From Micromonospora sp. KC213 (GTDB taxonomy: Bacteria > Actinomycetota > Actinomycetes > Mycobacteriales > Micromonosporaceae): DNA of 42,170 bases. Where the stretch lies: positions 1-42,170 of the forward strand of contig NZ_SMKF01000030.1 in assembly GCF_004348325.1 (NCBI RefSeq), given 5' to 3'. Below the pieces are notes generated by a model that saw only the letters and a program-made list of their open reading frames with translations, had not been told where the DNA came from and ran no database searches. The position numbers and the translations under genes were made by a program. Every line of letters starts with the position of its first letter. Position 1 is the first letter of the stretch. Positions 34,264 to 42,170 of this stretch are shown in pieces.

Positions 34264-35441
34264 GTCTGGTGCTCCTCTTCTCTCGTCAGAATGGCGATCG
34301 CCGCGCCGCGGTCGACCTTGCCCGAGGCGAGTCTCGGCAGATCCGGCACGACCAGCAGGCCGCGCGGGGCGGTCCAGCCGGGCGCGTACGTGGCGACATG
34401 GCGCCGCAGTGCGGCCAGCGCGGGAGGCCGGCGCGGGTCACTGGGTACGACCGCGGCGACGACCCGCTGACCCCACTCCTCGTCGGCGACGCCGCCCACC
34501 ACCACGGCCGCCACCGACCGGTGGGCGCCCAGCAGCGCCTCCACCTGCTGCGGATGTACCTTTCGACCGCCGGTGACGATCACCTCGTCCGCCCGCCCGA
34601 GCACCTCCAACCGCCCGGAGGCGGTCAACCGGCCCAGATCGTCGGTACGGAACCCGGTGCCATCGAAGGCAGCCGCGGTCAGCGACGGGCGCAGCCGGTA
34701 TCCCCGCGCCAGGACCGACCCGGCGACGCGTACCCGCCCGTCGGCGTCGATGTCGACCTGCACCCCCGGCAGCGGACGGCCGTCGTACACGCAGCCGCCG
34801 CAGGTCTCGGTCATGCCGTAGGTGGCCGTCACCCGTACGCCCGCCGCCCGCGCCTCGGCCAGGAGCGCCGGTGCCGTGGCCGCCCCACCGACCAGTACAG
34901 CGCCGAAGTGTCGCAGGTCGGCACCGGCCCGCAGGGCCCGGTAGAGCATGGTGGGTACCAGCGCCACGTATGCGGCGTCAGCACCGGCCAGTGCCGTCGG
35001 CTCGAAGTGCTCGCCGAACACGGGTGTCGTTCCGGCGACCAGCGCCCGGACGAGCACCTGCAACCCGGCTATGTGGTACGGCGGCAGGCAGGCCAACCAG
35101 CGCCCACCCGGCCGGGCGCCGAGCGCGTCCAGCGACGCCGCCGCCGATCGGCGCAGAGCCTCGGCCGGCAGCTCGACGCCCTTCGGCGTACCGGTCGAGC
35201 CGGACGTCACGACCACCGCCGCGACCTCGTCCGGACAGTCGGCCGGGTCGGTCAGCCGCTCGGTCCGGCCGTCGGCCGTCACGACCACGTGCGGGCGCAG
35301 CTCGTCGAGAAGGGCGGCGACGCTCGCCGGCGGCCCCGGGGGCACCGGCAGCACCGCCGGACCCCCGTCGAACGCGGCCGCGACCGCGTCGACGAACCGG
35401 CTCCCGCCCGGTGCCAGGTGCGCGTGCAGCGGCCGGCCCAT
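34260..35441 (-). CDS. menE: MenE, o-succinylbenzoate-CoA ligase
   Basis: 393 residues from ATG 35441 (one-base overlap with the isochorismate synthase stop, TGATG); ATG 35456 is an alternative start. An adenylate-forming enzyme: phosphate loop [47 protein letters not shown] and hinge, and the C-terminal catalytic Lys in [10 protein letters not shown]. It activates o-succinylbenzoate with ATP and CoA to supply MenB. It is short for acyl-CoA ligases, as MenE proteins of actinomycetes typically are. Confidence 0.95.
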   Translation of the reverse strand: MGRPLHAHLAPGGSRFVDAVAAAFDGGPAVLPVPPGPPASVAALLDELRPHVVVTADGRTERLTDPADCPDEVAAVVVTSGSTGTPKGVELPAEALRRSAAASLDALGARPGGRWLACLPPYHIAGLQVLVRALVAGTTPVFGEHFEPTALAGADAAYVALVPTMLYRALRAGADLRHFGAVLVGGAATAPALLAEARAAGVRVTATYGMTETCGGCVYDGRPLPGVQVDIDADGRVRVAGSVLARGYRLRPSLTAAAFDGTGFRTDDLGRLTASGRLEVLGRADEVIVTGGRKVHPQQVEALLGAHRSVAAVVVGGVADEEWGQRVVAAVVPSDPRRPPALAALRRHVATYAPGWTAPRGLLVVPDLPRLASGKVDRGAAIAILTREEEHQT

Positions 35442-37012
35442 CAGGCAGCGTCCCATCGCGCCGGGGCCGCAGCGTCCTGGACGGCGTCGGGGCTGCGCAC
35501 TGGGCCGGACGCCGCAGAGCCGTCGAGGACCGCGTCGAGCGCGGTGAGCATCGGCCGGAGTTTCAGGTCGGTCTCGGCGTACTCGTCGTCCGGCCTGGAA
35601 CCGGCCACGATGCCGCAGCCGGCGAACAGTGCCGCTCGATCACCCGATACCAGCGCGGACCGGATCGCCACCGCCATCTCGCCGTCCTGCGCGGCGTCCA
35701 ACCAGCCGACCGGCGCGGCGTACCAGCCCCGATCGAACGGCTCGTTCCGGGCGATCCAGCGCAGCGCCGCCCGGCGCGGGTAGCCGCCCACCGCGGGCGT
35801 CGGGTGCAGGCGCTCGACCAGGTCGAGCAGGCCCACTCCCCGATGCGCCGGTACGGCCGCGGTGACCGTACCGACCAGATGCTGCACGTTTCCCAGCCGC
35901 AGGATCCCGGGCCGCGCCGAGGCGCGGACGTCGACGCAGACGTCGCTGAGCACGCGGGCCACGAAATCCGTCACGACGGACTGCTCGTGCCGGGTCTTGA
36001 CGTTGTCCAGCAGCGACTGCGCACCGGCCGCGTCCGCGGCCGCGGTCGTGCCCCGGGCCGCCGAGCCGGCGAGGCTGTGCGCCGTCACCTCGCCGTGCGC
36101 GACCCGTACCAGACACTCGGGCGTGCCGCCGAGGAACCAGTAGCCGGCGAACCTGGCCGCGAAGACGGCGCCCTCGGAGAAGCCCTCGGCGAGGCGGTCC
36201 ACGGCGGCCGGTACGGCGAACGGCTGGTCGGCGTGCAGGACAACCTGCCGCGCCAGGACCACCTTCGTCAGGTCGCCGCGGTGGATCTCCTCGACGGCCG
36301 CGCCGACCGCGCGCCGCCACTGCTCGGCGTCGGGTACGTCGAAGCGGACAACGAGCCTCGGCGGGCTGTCGACCGCCGGGTCCGGCAGCGGCTGCTCATC
36401 GGTCTCGGCCAGCAACTGTGCGGCCAGCTCCAGTCGCGCGTCGGCCAGCGCGGTCGGGTCGGCGTCGGCAGCCAGCCGGGCGGTGAGCGCCAGGTGGGTT
36501 GAGCCGTCGCCGAGCCGGACCACCTGTGCGGCCGGGCACCAGGTCAGCGAGTCGGGCACCCCACCGGTCGGATGCCAGCGCCCGGGCTGGAACGCGAAGC
36601 CGCCGACCAGGAGCGGGAAGCCGGCCCGACCGGCAATCCCCGAGCCGCCGGTGACAAGGCCGCGGGTGTACCTGCGCCACGCGCGGCGTACCACCGCGAA
36701 CCGGTCGGCACCCTCGGCGGACAGGTCGAGCGAGCTGCCGACGCCCAGCGACTCGACGCCGGTCCAGCGTGACGTCCAGTAGAAGACGCGCCCACTGAGG
36801 CGATCAGCGCGCCGTAGCAGGGCCCGAGGCTCGACCCTGGGCAGCGGCCGTGCCCAGGCAACCAGCACCGGACGGCCGTGCCGGCGCGCCGCATCGTGGG
36901 CCGCCGCGAAGGCCCGCCGCACGTCGGCCGGGTCGGTCATCGGGTCCAGGCGGCTGGGCGGCGCGGCCGCTGTCCGCGCCGCTGCCGTAGTCATCATGTC
37001 TGCGTCTTTCAT
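35441..37012 (-). CDS. Isochorismate synthase (MenF/EntC type)
   Basis: 523 residues from ATG 37012; ATG 36997 is also possible and neither has a strong ribosome site. The first 270 residues form the variable chorismate-enzyme N-domain. The catalytic region carries HRGDLTKVVLARQV (conserved Lys), FLGGTPECLVRV, AHSLAGSAARGTT, the NVKTRHEQSVVTDFV helix, LHPTPAVGGYPR and CGIVAGSRPDDEYAETDLKL, with the metal-binding glutamates in place. It converts chorismate to isochorismate, the substrate for MenD encoded four genes downstream. It is the first gene of the operon, so the operon promoter lies upstream of 37012. menF and entC/dhbC homologues are not easily told apart by sequence, but the men context favours the former. 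Confidence 0.93.
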   Translation of the reverse strand: MKDADMMTTAAARTAAAPPSRLDPMTDPADVRRAFAAAHDAARRHGRPVLVAWARPLPRVEPRALLRRADRLSGRVFYWTSRWTGVESLGVGSSLDLSAEGADRFAVVRRAWRRYTRGLVTGGSGIAGRAGFPLLVGGFAFQPGRWHPTGGVPDSLTWCPAAQVVRLGDGSTHLALTARLAADADPTALADARLELAAQLLAETDEQPLPDPAVDSPPRLVVRFDVPDAEQWRRAVGAAVEEIHRGDLTKVVLARQVVLHADQPFAVPAAVDRLAEGFSEGAVFAARFAGYWFLGGTPECLVRVAHGEVTAHSLAGSAARGTTAAADAAGAQSLLDNVKTRHEQSVVTDFVARVLSDVCVDVRASARPGILRLGNVQHLVGTVTAAVPAHRGVGLLDLVERLHPTPAVGGYPRRAALRWIARNEPFDRGWYAAPVGWLDAAQDGEMAVAIRSALVSGDRAALFAGCGIVAGSRPDDEYAETDLKLRPMLTALDAVLDGSAASGPVRSPDAVQDAAAPARWDAA

Positions 37013-37506
37013 CAGGTGCCCCAACCGCTCGCGCTCGGACCCGCGCACGGGCGATCGCAATTCCTGTCTCCACCGACCGACTGGCTAGATCCGACCGCCG
37101 TTCTGGCGGCTCTGTGGCGGAGGCTGGCAGTCGCAGAAACGCCTGCTTCTCCTGTCGCACCCTCGTCCGGTTCGTGCCATCAGAATCGGCGGCGGAGGGT
37201 GGTCGTGGCAGACCACTTCGTGGCGGAAACTGGTGGACCACATGCGGAACGCGGACCGCGGCCATCCAAACCGGCACGCGCAGGTTCCTGACGGCCGTGC
37301 GATGGTAAGGCCGGGACGTCCCGAATTGGTAAGACCGGGCCCGCAGCGAAAGGCGGCGGGCAGCCTCGTCAGGCTGCGACCCGGGTGCCCGGTACGCCGA
37401 GGCTCGCGCCGCTCAACGGGTCCACGTCCGCACATCGACACGAGCGAGCACAGAGCGATCGCCACACGTCGACACGCTGTGACGCTCGGTCGGCGGCAGA
37501 ACTGCC
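37013..37506. other. Region upstream of the men operon
   Basis: About 500 bases expected to carry the men operon promoter, reading leftwards. I see no recognisable gene; open frames across it are arginine-rich and lack family features. It merges rightwards into a transposase relic. Confidence 0.5.
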
Positions 37507-37760
37507 CACCTGATCAAGTTCACGGCCCAGGTCGGCTACGGCTTACTGCTGGGCGACGCCTTCGCCGCCTGCGACGCCCAGGTGCGGGATCAGTGGCCCG
37601 ACCAGGTCACCGCGCACCTCGACTGCGGCTACGACAGCAACCGGACCCGTGACCTGCTCGAAGAGATCGGCTTCGACGCCGAGATCGCCCGCAAGAGGCG
37701 TGCCCGCCCCGGTCCACATCGGCAACGCTGAGTAGTCGAGCGGACCAAATCGAACAACCC
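37507..37760 (+). pseudogene. Decayed IS5/IS112-type transposase C-terminal fragment
   Basis: The plus-strand frame beginning at codon 37606 reads VTAHLDCGYDSNRTRDLLEE and then IGFDAEIARK, the HLDxGYDS catalytic-Asp region of IS5-group (IS112-like) transposases. The conserved downstream blocks APVHIGN and VVERTKS are also present but in two other frames (about 37697-37720 and 37733-37755), so at least two indels have occurred. No terminal repeats or N-terminus are recognisable. The relic marks the boundary between the men operon and the sugar-type operon. Confidence 0.75.
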
Positions 37761-37786
37761 GCGAGACACCGATGAGACCTCACATA

Positions 37787-38698
37787 TCAGACGTAGGTGA
37801 TTGTAGGTGTCGCGCTGGCGCCGGCGAGCACCTCGGCCACTCTCACCGCGAGCGCTAGATCGGCGCCACTGGAATGGACGTCGTCACCACGTATAGCCGC
37901 GACGAAGGTCTGTATCTGCTTGTCCAGCGGCAATGTCTCCGCAATGCCGATCGGGACGCCGTTGACGGTCAGCAGGTGTGCGGCAAAGGTGTCGTACCAG
38001 AACTCGTCGCCGTCGACCAGCCGCACCCGGAACCGGTGATGCTTGACCGTCGCGGAGTTGGTGAAGCGCGACGTGACCAGCGTTTCACCGACACTGATGC
38101 CCACGTGCCAGGTTTGCCGCCCCGGCCCCGAGACCTCGCACCGTGCGAACACTTCCGTCACCGGATCCTTGTCGCCGAGGAGGTCGAGCGCCATGGCGAT
38201 GTCGTGGGGGCCGTAGTCCCAGAGGACGTCGCAGTCCGGGCGCACCGGCCCGTCACCACCGGCGGTACTGGATATCGTGCTCACTGCCCGTCCCGCGATG
38301 CGCTCGCGCATCTCGCGGAATGCTGGTGCGTGAAGGTGCTGGTGGCCGACCATGACCGTACTTCCCCGGGCTTCGGCAAGATCCCGGATGGATCGGGTCT
38401 CGCTCAGGCTGAGCGCCAGTGGCTTCTCGACCAGCACGGGGAGAGCGGCGTCGAGCGCCAGAGTCGTGATCGCGTAGTGAGTTGTCGCCGGTGAGGCGAT
38501 GATGACACCGTCTATCGCGGCGTTTCGGATGAGCGCGGCAGGCGAGTCCCAGCGCACCGCGTCAGCGCGCCCGGTTCCTCTGCCCCCGGCCGTGTCGGAG
38601 ATCAGCACCTCACCGGTCGACCAGATGCGGCCGACGGTTTCGACGTATCTCGAACCCCACCGCCCTGTGCCGATGATCCCCAGCCTTATCCGCTGCAC
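37787..38698 (-). CDS. Gfo/Idh/MocA-family NAD(P)-dependent oxidoreductase
   Basis: 303 residues from GTG 38698, four bases after the preceding stop. The Rossmann motif GIIGTGRWG is at residues 7-15, the EKP motif with catalytic Lys92 in VLVEKPLALS, and a later DYGPHDIAMALDLLG segment corresponds to the substrate His region. Family members oxidise or reduce sugar hydroxyl/keto groups at C3 or neighbouring positions, including NDP-3-keto-deoxysugars in antibiotic pathways. Placed directly after a UXS-like epimerase/dehydratase and a sugar C-methyltransferase, a 3-ketosugar reductase or dehydrogenase role is likely. It is the last gene of the operon in this window. Confidence 0.88.
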   Translation of the reverse strand: MQRIRLGIIGTGRWGSRYVETVGRIWSTGEVLISDTAGGRGTGRADAVRWDSPAALIRNAAIDGVIIASPATTHYAITTLALDAALPVLVEKPLALSLSETRSIRDLAEARGSTVMVGHQHLHAPAFREMRERIAGRAVSTISSTAGGDGPVRPDCDVLWDYGPHDIAMALDLLGDKDPVTEVFARCEVSGPGRQTWHVGISVGETLVTSRFTNSATVKHHRFRVRLVDGDEFWYDTFAAHLLTVNGVPIGIAETLPLDKQIQTFVAAIRGDDVHSSGADLALAVRVAEVLAGASATPTITYV

Positions 38699-38702
38699 GA
38701 GA

Positions 38703-39755
38703 TCACCTGTAGTACTCCTGAGACCACTTGATGAATTTCCGCAGGCCATCGGTGAAGGGAACGGAGGGCTGATAGCCCAGGTGGTCGAACGCCTTGGTCA
38801 GGTCCGGGCATCGCCGCATCGGCTCGTCACTGGGGTAACTGTCCGGATAATCCCGCACGGTGTACGTGAGGTCGGGTGCCGGCACATCATCGCGAATCAG
38901 GTTCAACAGGTCGATGATGGAGATTTCCGGTTCTGATGCACCGACGTTGTACGCCTCGCCCGGACGCCCACGCAACAGCGCCAGCAGGAACCCGGTGATC
39001 GCGTCCGTCGCGTAACAGAAGGTACGGGTCTGACTCCCGTCGCCGTAGACGTCGATCGCCTGCCCATTCGAGAGCCGAGCCGCGATGTTCGGCATGATGC
39101 GATAGTCTTCGCGACTCAGGCCGGGCCCATAGACGTTGAACGGCCGTACGATCACCGCCTCCACGCCGAATTGTTGTACGTAGACCCGCAACAGACTCTC
39201 GCCGAATCGCTTCGACTCGTCATAGCAGCTTCGCGGACCGAGGCACGAGACGTTCCCGTTGTAGTCCTCGGACGTCGGCACATGGGCGGCGTCGGGGTTC
39301 CCGTAGATCTCCGATGACGACAGGAACACGAGCCTTGCCTCATCGGTACGGGCGACGTCGAGCATGTTCCGCAGGCCCTGGGTGGCGACGTCCATGGTTT
39401 CCAACGGGAACTTACGGTAGTAATACGGGCTGGCGATGCCGGCCGCATGAACGACGAAGTCGACTTTCGAGTCCGGGCGGAAGGGCCGAATCACGTCGTG
39501 TTCGATGTATGTGATGTGCGGGTCCTCCGGCGGTGCGGTGCCGGCGTCGGCGGGCGTCCTCAGGTTGTCCATCGCCAATACGTGGCAGGGCTCGCGCAGA
39601 TACGCGGAATTGAGCCTCCGGAAGACGGCCGTCAAGTACTGGCCCACGAAGCCGCGAGCGCCTGTTATCAGGACACTCTTGCCGTCGAACCGCTGTGCGT
39701 ACACCCCCAGGCCGACGCAGATGTCGTCAATATCCGAATCGATGAGTGAACTCAA
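38703..39755 (-). CDS. Extended SDR, NDP-sugar epimerase/decarboxylase (UXS-like)
   Basis: 350 residues. The start is TTG 39755, immediately after the methyltransferase stop, with GGGAGGG seven bases upstream; no better ATG/GTG fits. The nucleotide motif is TGARGFVG (31-38); the SDR triad is Ser146-148 region, Tyr178 and Lys182 in CYDESKR. VRPFNVYGPG and RTFCYATDAITGF are typical of sugar-nucleotide members. The GPRSCYDESKR context resembles UDP-glucuronate decarboxylase (UDP-xylose synthase) more than RmlB. It contains an N-terminal extension of about 25 residues before the Rossmann fold. Exact reaction (decarboxylation, 4-epimerisation or 4,6-dehydration) is not settled by sequence reading alone. 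Confidence 0.85.
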   Translation of the reverse strand: MSSLIDSDIDDICVGLGVYAQRFDGKSVLITGARGFVGQYLTAVFRRLNSAYLREPCHVLAMDNLRTPADAGTAPPEDPHITYIEHDVIRPFRPDSKVDFVVHAAGIASPYYYRKFPLETMDVATQGLRNMLDVARTDEARLVFLSSSEIYGNPDAAHVPTSEDYNGNVSCLGPRSCYDESKRFGESLLRVYVQQFGVEAVIVRPFNVYGPGLSREDYRIMPNIAARLSNGQAIDVYGDGSQTRTFCYATDAITGFLLALLRGRPGEAYNVGASEPEISIIDLLNLIRDDVPAPDLTYTVRDYPDSYPSDEPMRRCPDLTKAFDHLGYQPSVPFTDGLRKFIKWSQEYYR

Positions 39756-41003
39756 TCAACTGCCCTCCCCGTCCAGCCGTTCCAATGTCAGAGGATTCAA
39801 CCAGAGACCAGACCAGTCCGCGTGGCCGGCGACGATGTTGTCGTAGTAGTTCCATGCGAAGACAAGTGCGCAGTATCGCTGAGCGGACACCTCCGCGAGC
39901 TTCTCGGGGCCGACCACGGGTATGTGTGTGCCGGGCGTGAAGAGTCCCCGCTTGAGGGGGCTGTCTTCCACTATGAACTCGAAATCGTTCGCATCGAGTG
40001 CGAAGGAATACATGAGGGTCGTCAGTTTCGCCGGCGCCCCGTAACCACATAAGCGCCATCCGTCGTCCTTCAGGGACGCGACGTGCTCACGCAATCTCTT
40101 CCCCTGCGTCCGGATACGCTCCCCGAAGCTCTCGTACGTTCGGGCGGAGAAGAGCGCCGCCGCCTCCTCGGATTTCACGAGCTCCGCCACTCGTGGGCTC
40201 ACGACACGATTGTCGCTCGCTACGTAGACACGGATCGAGCCTCCATGGGTAGGAACCCGCTCCACGTCGAACAATGTCATTCCCATACGGTCGAAGAAGC
40301 GGACCAGCGGGCGGACGGTGTGGTATGCGACATGCTCATGGTAGATCGTGTCGAATAGCAGACCCTCGACGACATCAGCGAGGTAGGAGACCTCGAAGAT
40401 GAACACCCCGCGAGAGCCGAGCATTGTGCGGACGGCAGAAGTGGCCTGCTCCAGATCACCGATGTGAGCGAAGACGTTGTTCGCCGTGACCAGGTCCGCG
40501 GGGCCGAATCTGTGTCGCAGGTCGAGCGCGACGGCGGGGTCCAGGAAGGCCACCGTTGTGGGAATTCCCCGGGATTCGGCGATCTCGGCGATCCCACGCG
40601 CGGGCTCGACGCCGTGCACACGGGTCACTCCGTGATCGACGAACTGCCGCAACAGTGTTCCGTCGTTCGATCCGATGTCGATGACGAACGACTTCTCATC
40701 GAGGCCGAGCAGGTCGATCGCCCGCCTGGCGTAATTCGAGAAGTGCTGGACGAATGACGGAGACGTCCCCGATGCGTAGACATAGTTGTCGAACAGGGTC
40801 GACGGGCTGACCACCGCGGCCAGCTGGAGGTGTCCACAACGCGGCGACGGACAGAGCTGGAGGTCCAGGGGATAGCGCGCTTGGTCCTTCGGCTTGTCCA
40901 CGAACTCGTTCGCGCAAGGTGTGGGCGGGAGCGACAGGACCACATGATCGACCGTTTCCGTCCCGCACAGCGCACACGTGCGGCGTTCATGCATCGAGCT
41001 CAC
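39756..41003 (-). CDS. NovU/TylC3-type sugar C-methyltransferase
   Basis: 415 residues from GTG 41003, overlapping the cupin stop by four bases. It has the three-part architecture of NDP-sugar C-methyltransferases: an N-terminal zinc-binding domain (Cys10, Cys13, Cys51, Cys56), a SAM-binding domain with VIDIGSNDGTLL at about 107-118 and the active-site-region motif YHEHVAYHTVRPL, and a C-terminal Rossmann-like domain (GYGAPAKLTTLM, FIVEDSPLKRG). Such enzymes add a methyl at C3 of 4-keto-deoxysugars to make branched sugars such as mycarose, noviose or evernitrose precursors. This is the strongest indication that the operon belongs to a branched-sugar pathway. Confidence 0.92.
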   Translation of the reverse strand: MSSMHERRTCALCGTETVDHVVLSLPPTPCANEFVDKPKDQARYPLDLQLCPSPRCGHLQLAAVVSPSTLFDNYVYASGTSPSFVQHFSNYARRAIDLLGLDEKSFVIDIGSNDGTLLRQFVDHGVTRVHGVEPARGIAEIAESRGIPTTVAFLDPAVALDLRHRFGPADLVTANNVFAHIGDLEQATSAVRTMLGSRGVFIFEVSYLADVVEGLLFDTIYHEHVAYHTVRPLVRFFDRMGMTLFDVERVPTHGGSIRVYVASDNRVVSPRVAELVKSEEAAALFSARTYESFGERIRTQGKRLREHVASLKDDGWRLCGYGAPAKLTTLMYSFALDANDFEFIVEDSPLKRGLFTPGTHIPVVGPEKLAEVSAQRYCALVFAWNYYDNIVAGHADWSGLWLNPLTLERLDGEGS

Positions 41004-41530
41004 GACGGCGTTCCCGTGTCGACCTCGGAAGCGTTCGGGTCGACGGTGTACTGGTACTGCCCGGTGAACCGAGACCAGCTGACATCGAACATCGACGGTA
41101 CGCGCACCACATCACTCTCGTGGGACTCGTGGTCGCGCTTGTTCCGTGCGAACGTCATGAACGTGGTCCGCTCAGGGAAGTACATCACGTGCGCAACGCG
41201 GGGTGGCGTGAAGAAGAGCTGGCCCGTCTTGAAGGTTCTTACCTGAACGCTTTCTGCGCCGTCCACAGGTCTCCACCCGTAAACGATGCTGCCGGACAAG
41301 ACGTACGCGTAGTGCCAGTCGGTCTTGTGATAGTGGTTCGCGCGAACAGCGCCAGGGTGGCTCTCGATGAGCGCTACCGAGGTGAACCTCTCGAGCAGCA
41401 CGTTGAGAATACTGCCCGCCGCGTTGACGAAGGGTTCATCCAGTGGAACGTGCGGGTCGTCGGGGTAACGTTCCTCATCCACGCTCTTCGTGTACTCAGC
41501 ATGTGACAGCGGGTGTGGCTGTGAGTTCAT
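41000..41530 (-). CDS. Cupin-fold protein (sugar-modifying, CapF/WxcM-like)
   Basis: 176 residues; GGAGG lies five bases before ATG 41530. The core is a cupin barrel with motif 1 RANHYHKTDWHYAYVLSGS (His66, His68, His73) and motif 2 around FFTPPRVAHVMYF (His114), so a metal site is plausible. Proteins of this type occur in capsular and deoxysugar clusters as C-terminal CapF-like or WxcM/FdtA-like isomerases and epimerases, sometimes with no proven reaction. It precedes and overlaps the C-methyltransferase gene, suggesting action on the same NDP-sugar. Confidence 0.8.
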   Translation of the reverse strand: MNSQPHPLSHAEYTKSVDEERYPDDPHVPLDEPFVNAAGSILNVLLERFTSVALIESHPGAVRANHYHKTDWHYAYVLSGSIVYGWRPVDGAESVQVRTFKTGQLFFTPPRVAHVMYFPERTTFMTFARNKRDHESHESDVVRVPSMFDVSWSRFTGQYQYTVDPNASEVDTGTPS

Positions 41531-41589
41531 TGTTTCCTCCCAAGCGGAACCACGGAGCAGGGCCCGCGTCCGGCGATGTCTTGTTCCCG

Positions 41590-42170
41590 TCAGTACGCCT
41601 TGTCGCGCAGCAGCCCCGCCGCGAACCGCCCCGCTCTCACCGCGATCGCCATGATGGTGAGGGTCGGGTTCTGCCAGCCGCCGGAGGGGAAGCAGGCGCC
41701 GTCGGCGACGAAGACGTTCGGTGCGTCCCAGCAGCGATTGTTCCGGTCCACGACGGAGTCGGCCGGTGACCGGCCCATCCGGGCGGTACCCAGGTCATGG
41801 ACGTTGCGGCCGGGCGCCGTCAGCGTATCCGCGACGGCGGTGAGCCTCAGGCCGGCGACCCACGCGGCCCGCTCGACCTCGCTCCGCATGGCGTGGTAGA
41901 GCCGGTCCTCGTGCGGCCCGTATCCACATTCGATGATCGGCACGGGGACACCCCACCGGTCTCGGGTGTCGCTGAGCCGCACCCGGTTGTGCCAGTACGG
42001 CAGCATCTCCCCCTGCGCGTCGATTCCGCCCGGCGCCGGACCGGAGTCGCCGCGCTGCAGCGTCACCCAGAGGGCGAACGGGCGGACGTCGCCAGTCTCC
42101 GGCTGCGGCGGCGGGACGAGCAGGCCGCTCTGGCGGCCGGCCGGCGGGTGGGTGGGCATCGGCGGGTGAC
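41590..42170 (-). CDS. GMC-family FAD-dependent oxidoreductase, 5' part outside the window
   Basis: The frame stays open to the right edge, so only the C-terminal 190 or so residues are seen. They carry the GMC C-terminal signatures: NVHDLGTARMG (the H-x-x-G-T-x-x-M-G block), NVFVADGACFPSGGWQNP (catalytic Asn-Pro region) and TLTIMAIAVRAGRFA. GMC enzymes oxidise sugars or alcohols with FAD; related ones act in aminoglycoside and sugar-tailoring pathways. It is the most upstream visible gene of the sugar-type operon, 59 bases before the cupin gene. Confidence 0.9.
   Translation of the reverse strand, partial: HPPMPTHPPAGRQSGLLVPPPQPETGDVRPFALWVTLQRGDSGPAPGGIDAQGEMLPYWHNRVRLSDTRDRWGVPVPIIECGYGPHEDRLYHAMRSEVERAAWVAGLRLTAVADTLTAPGRNVHDLGTARMGRSPADSVVDRNNRCWDAPNVFVADGACFPSGGWQNPTLTIMAIAVRAGRFAAGLLRDKAY

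Noticed and set aside
1..42170. CRISPR arrays, tRNA or rRNA genes
   Set aside because: I saw no regularly spaced direct repeats, no T-loop/anticodon architecture and no rRNA motifs. The repeated DNA in 12.2-13.0 kb is the coding sequence of lectin repeats.

Overview
The window is GC-rich (roughly 70 percent or more) actinomycete DNA with strong GC bias at third codon positions, frequent GTG starts and GGAGG-type ribosome binding sites. An AfsR/SARP regulator, SpoIIE-type phosphatase, secreted lectin-tagged glycosidases, a very long Rhs protein and the classical (chorismate/o-succinylbenzoate) menaquinone route point to Micromonosporaceae (Micromonospora or a relative) rather than Streptomyces, which normally uses the futalosine route. 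This assignment is inference from gene content; no rRNA or tRNA gene is visible.

Layout. 1-485: the 3' part of a dihydrofolate reductase/RibD-like gene. 914-2766: two translationally coupled genes, a MEDS-STAS protein and a MEDS-HATPase protein, which together look like an anti-sigma antagonist/anti-sigma pair sharing one sensor type. 3057-7156: a SNF2-family ATPase followed by a SWIM zinc-finger protein. 7657-12996: a divergent, secreted arabinose-polymer module, a GH62 alpha-L-arabinofuranosidase and a GH127-type beta-L-arabinofuranosidase, both carrying ricin-type lectin repeats. Near-identical LacI-type operator candidates lie upstream of each gene and a third, orphan copy lies near 16.26 kb. 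13.1-13.25 kb: an IS256-type transposase scrap. 13283-15694: a PAS-PAS-GAF-SpoIIE-HATPase phosphatase. 16561-19311: an AfsR/SARP-like regulator, divergent from a 2034-residue secreted Rhs protein (19689-25793) that ends in an unusual cationic, Trp/Cys-rich tail. Tandem GC hairpins end that gene. 26285-28.0 kb: a YdeI/OmdA-family gene and a frameshifted CPBP membrane protease pseudogene.

28052-37012 (minus strand) is one tight ten-gene operon. In transcription order it runs isochorismate synthase, menE, menB, menC, menD, a Trm112-like protein, a VOC protein, a UbiE/MenG methyltransferase, an ACMSD-type amidohydrolase and a SnoaL/NTF2-like protein. It can make dihydroxynaphthoyl-CoA from chorismate, but no menA prenyltransferase or recognisable thioesterase is present, while extra tailoring-type genes are. 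The operon could be part of the organism's menaquinone pathway or could feed a dedicated naphthoquinone product.

37.5-37.76 kb holds a decayed IS5/IS112-type transposase fragment. Beyond it, 37787-42170 (minus strand) is the end of a sugar-nucleotide or natural-product type operon: a GMC oxidoreductase (cut by the window edge), a cupin, a NovU/TylC3-type C-methyltransferase, a UXS-like extended SDR and a Gfo/Idh/MocA oxidoreductase. This looks like the edge of a branched-sugar or glycosylated-metabolite locus that continues past the right edge.
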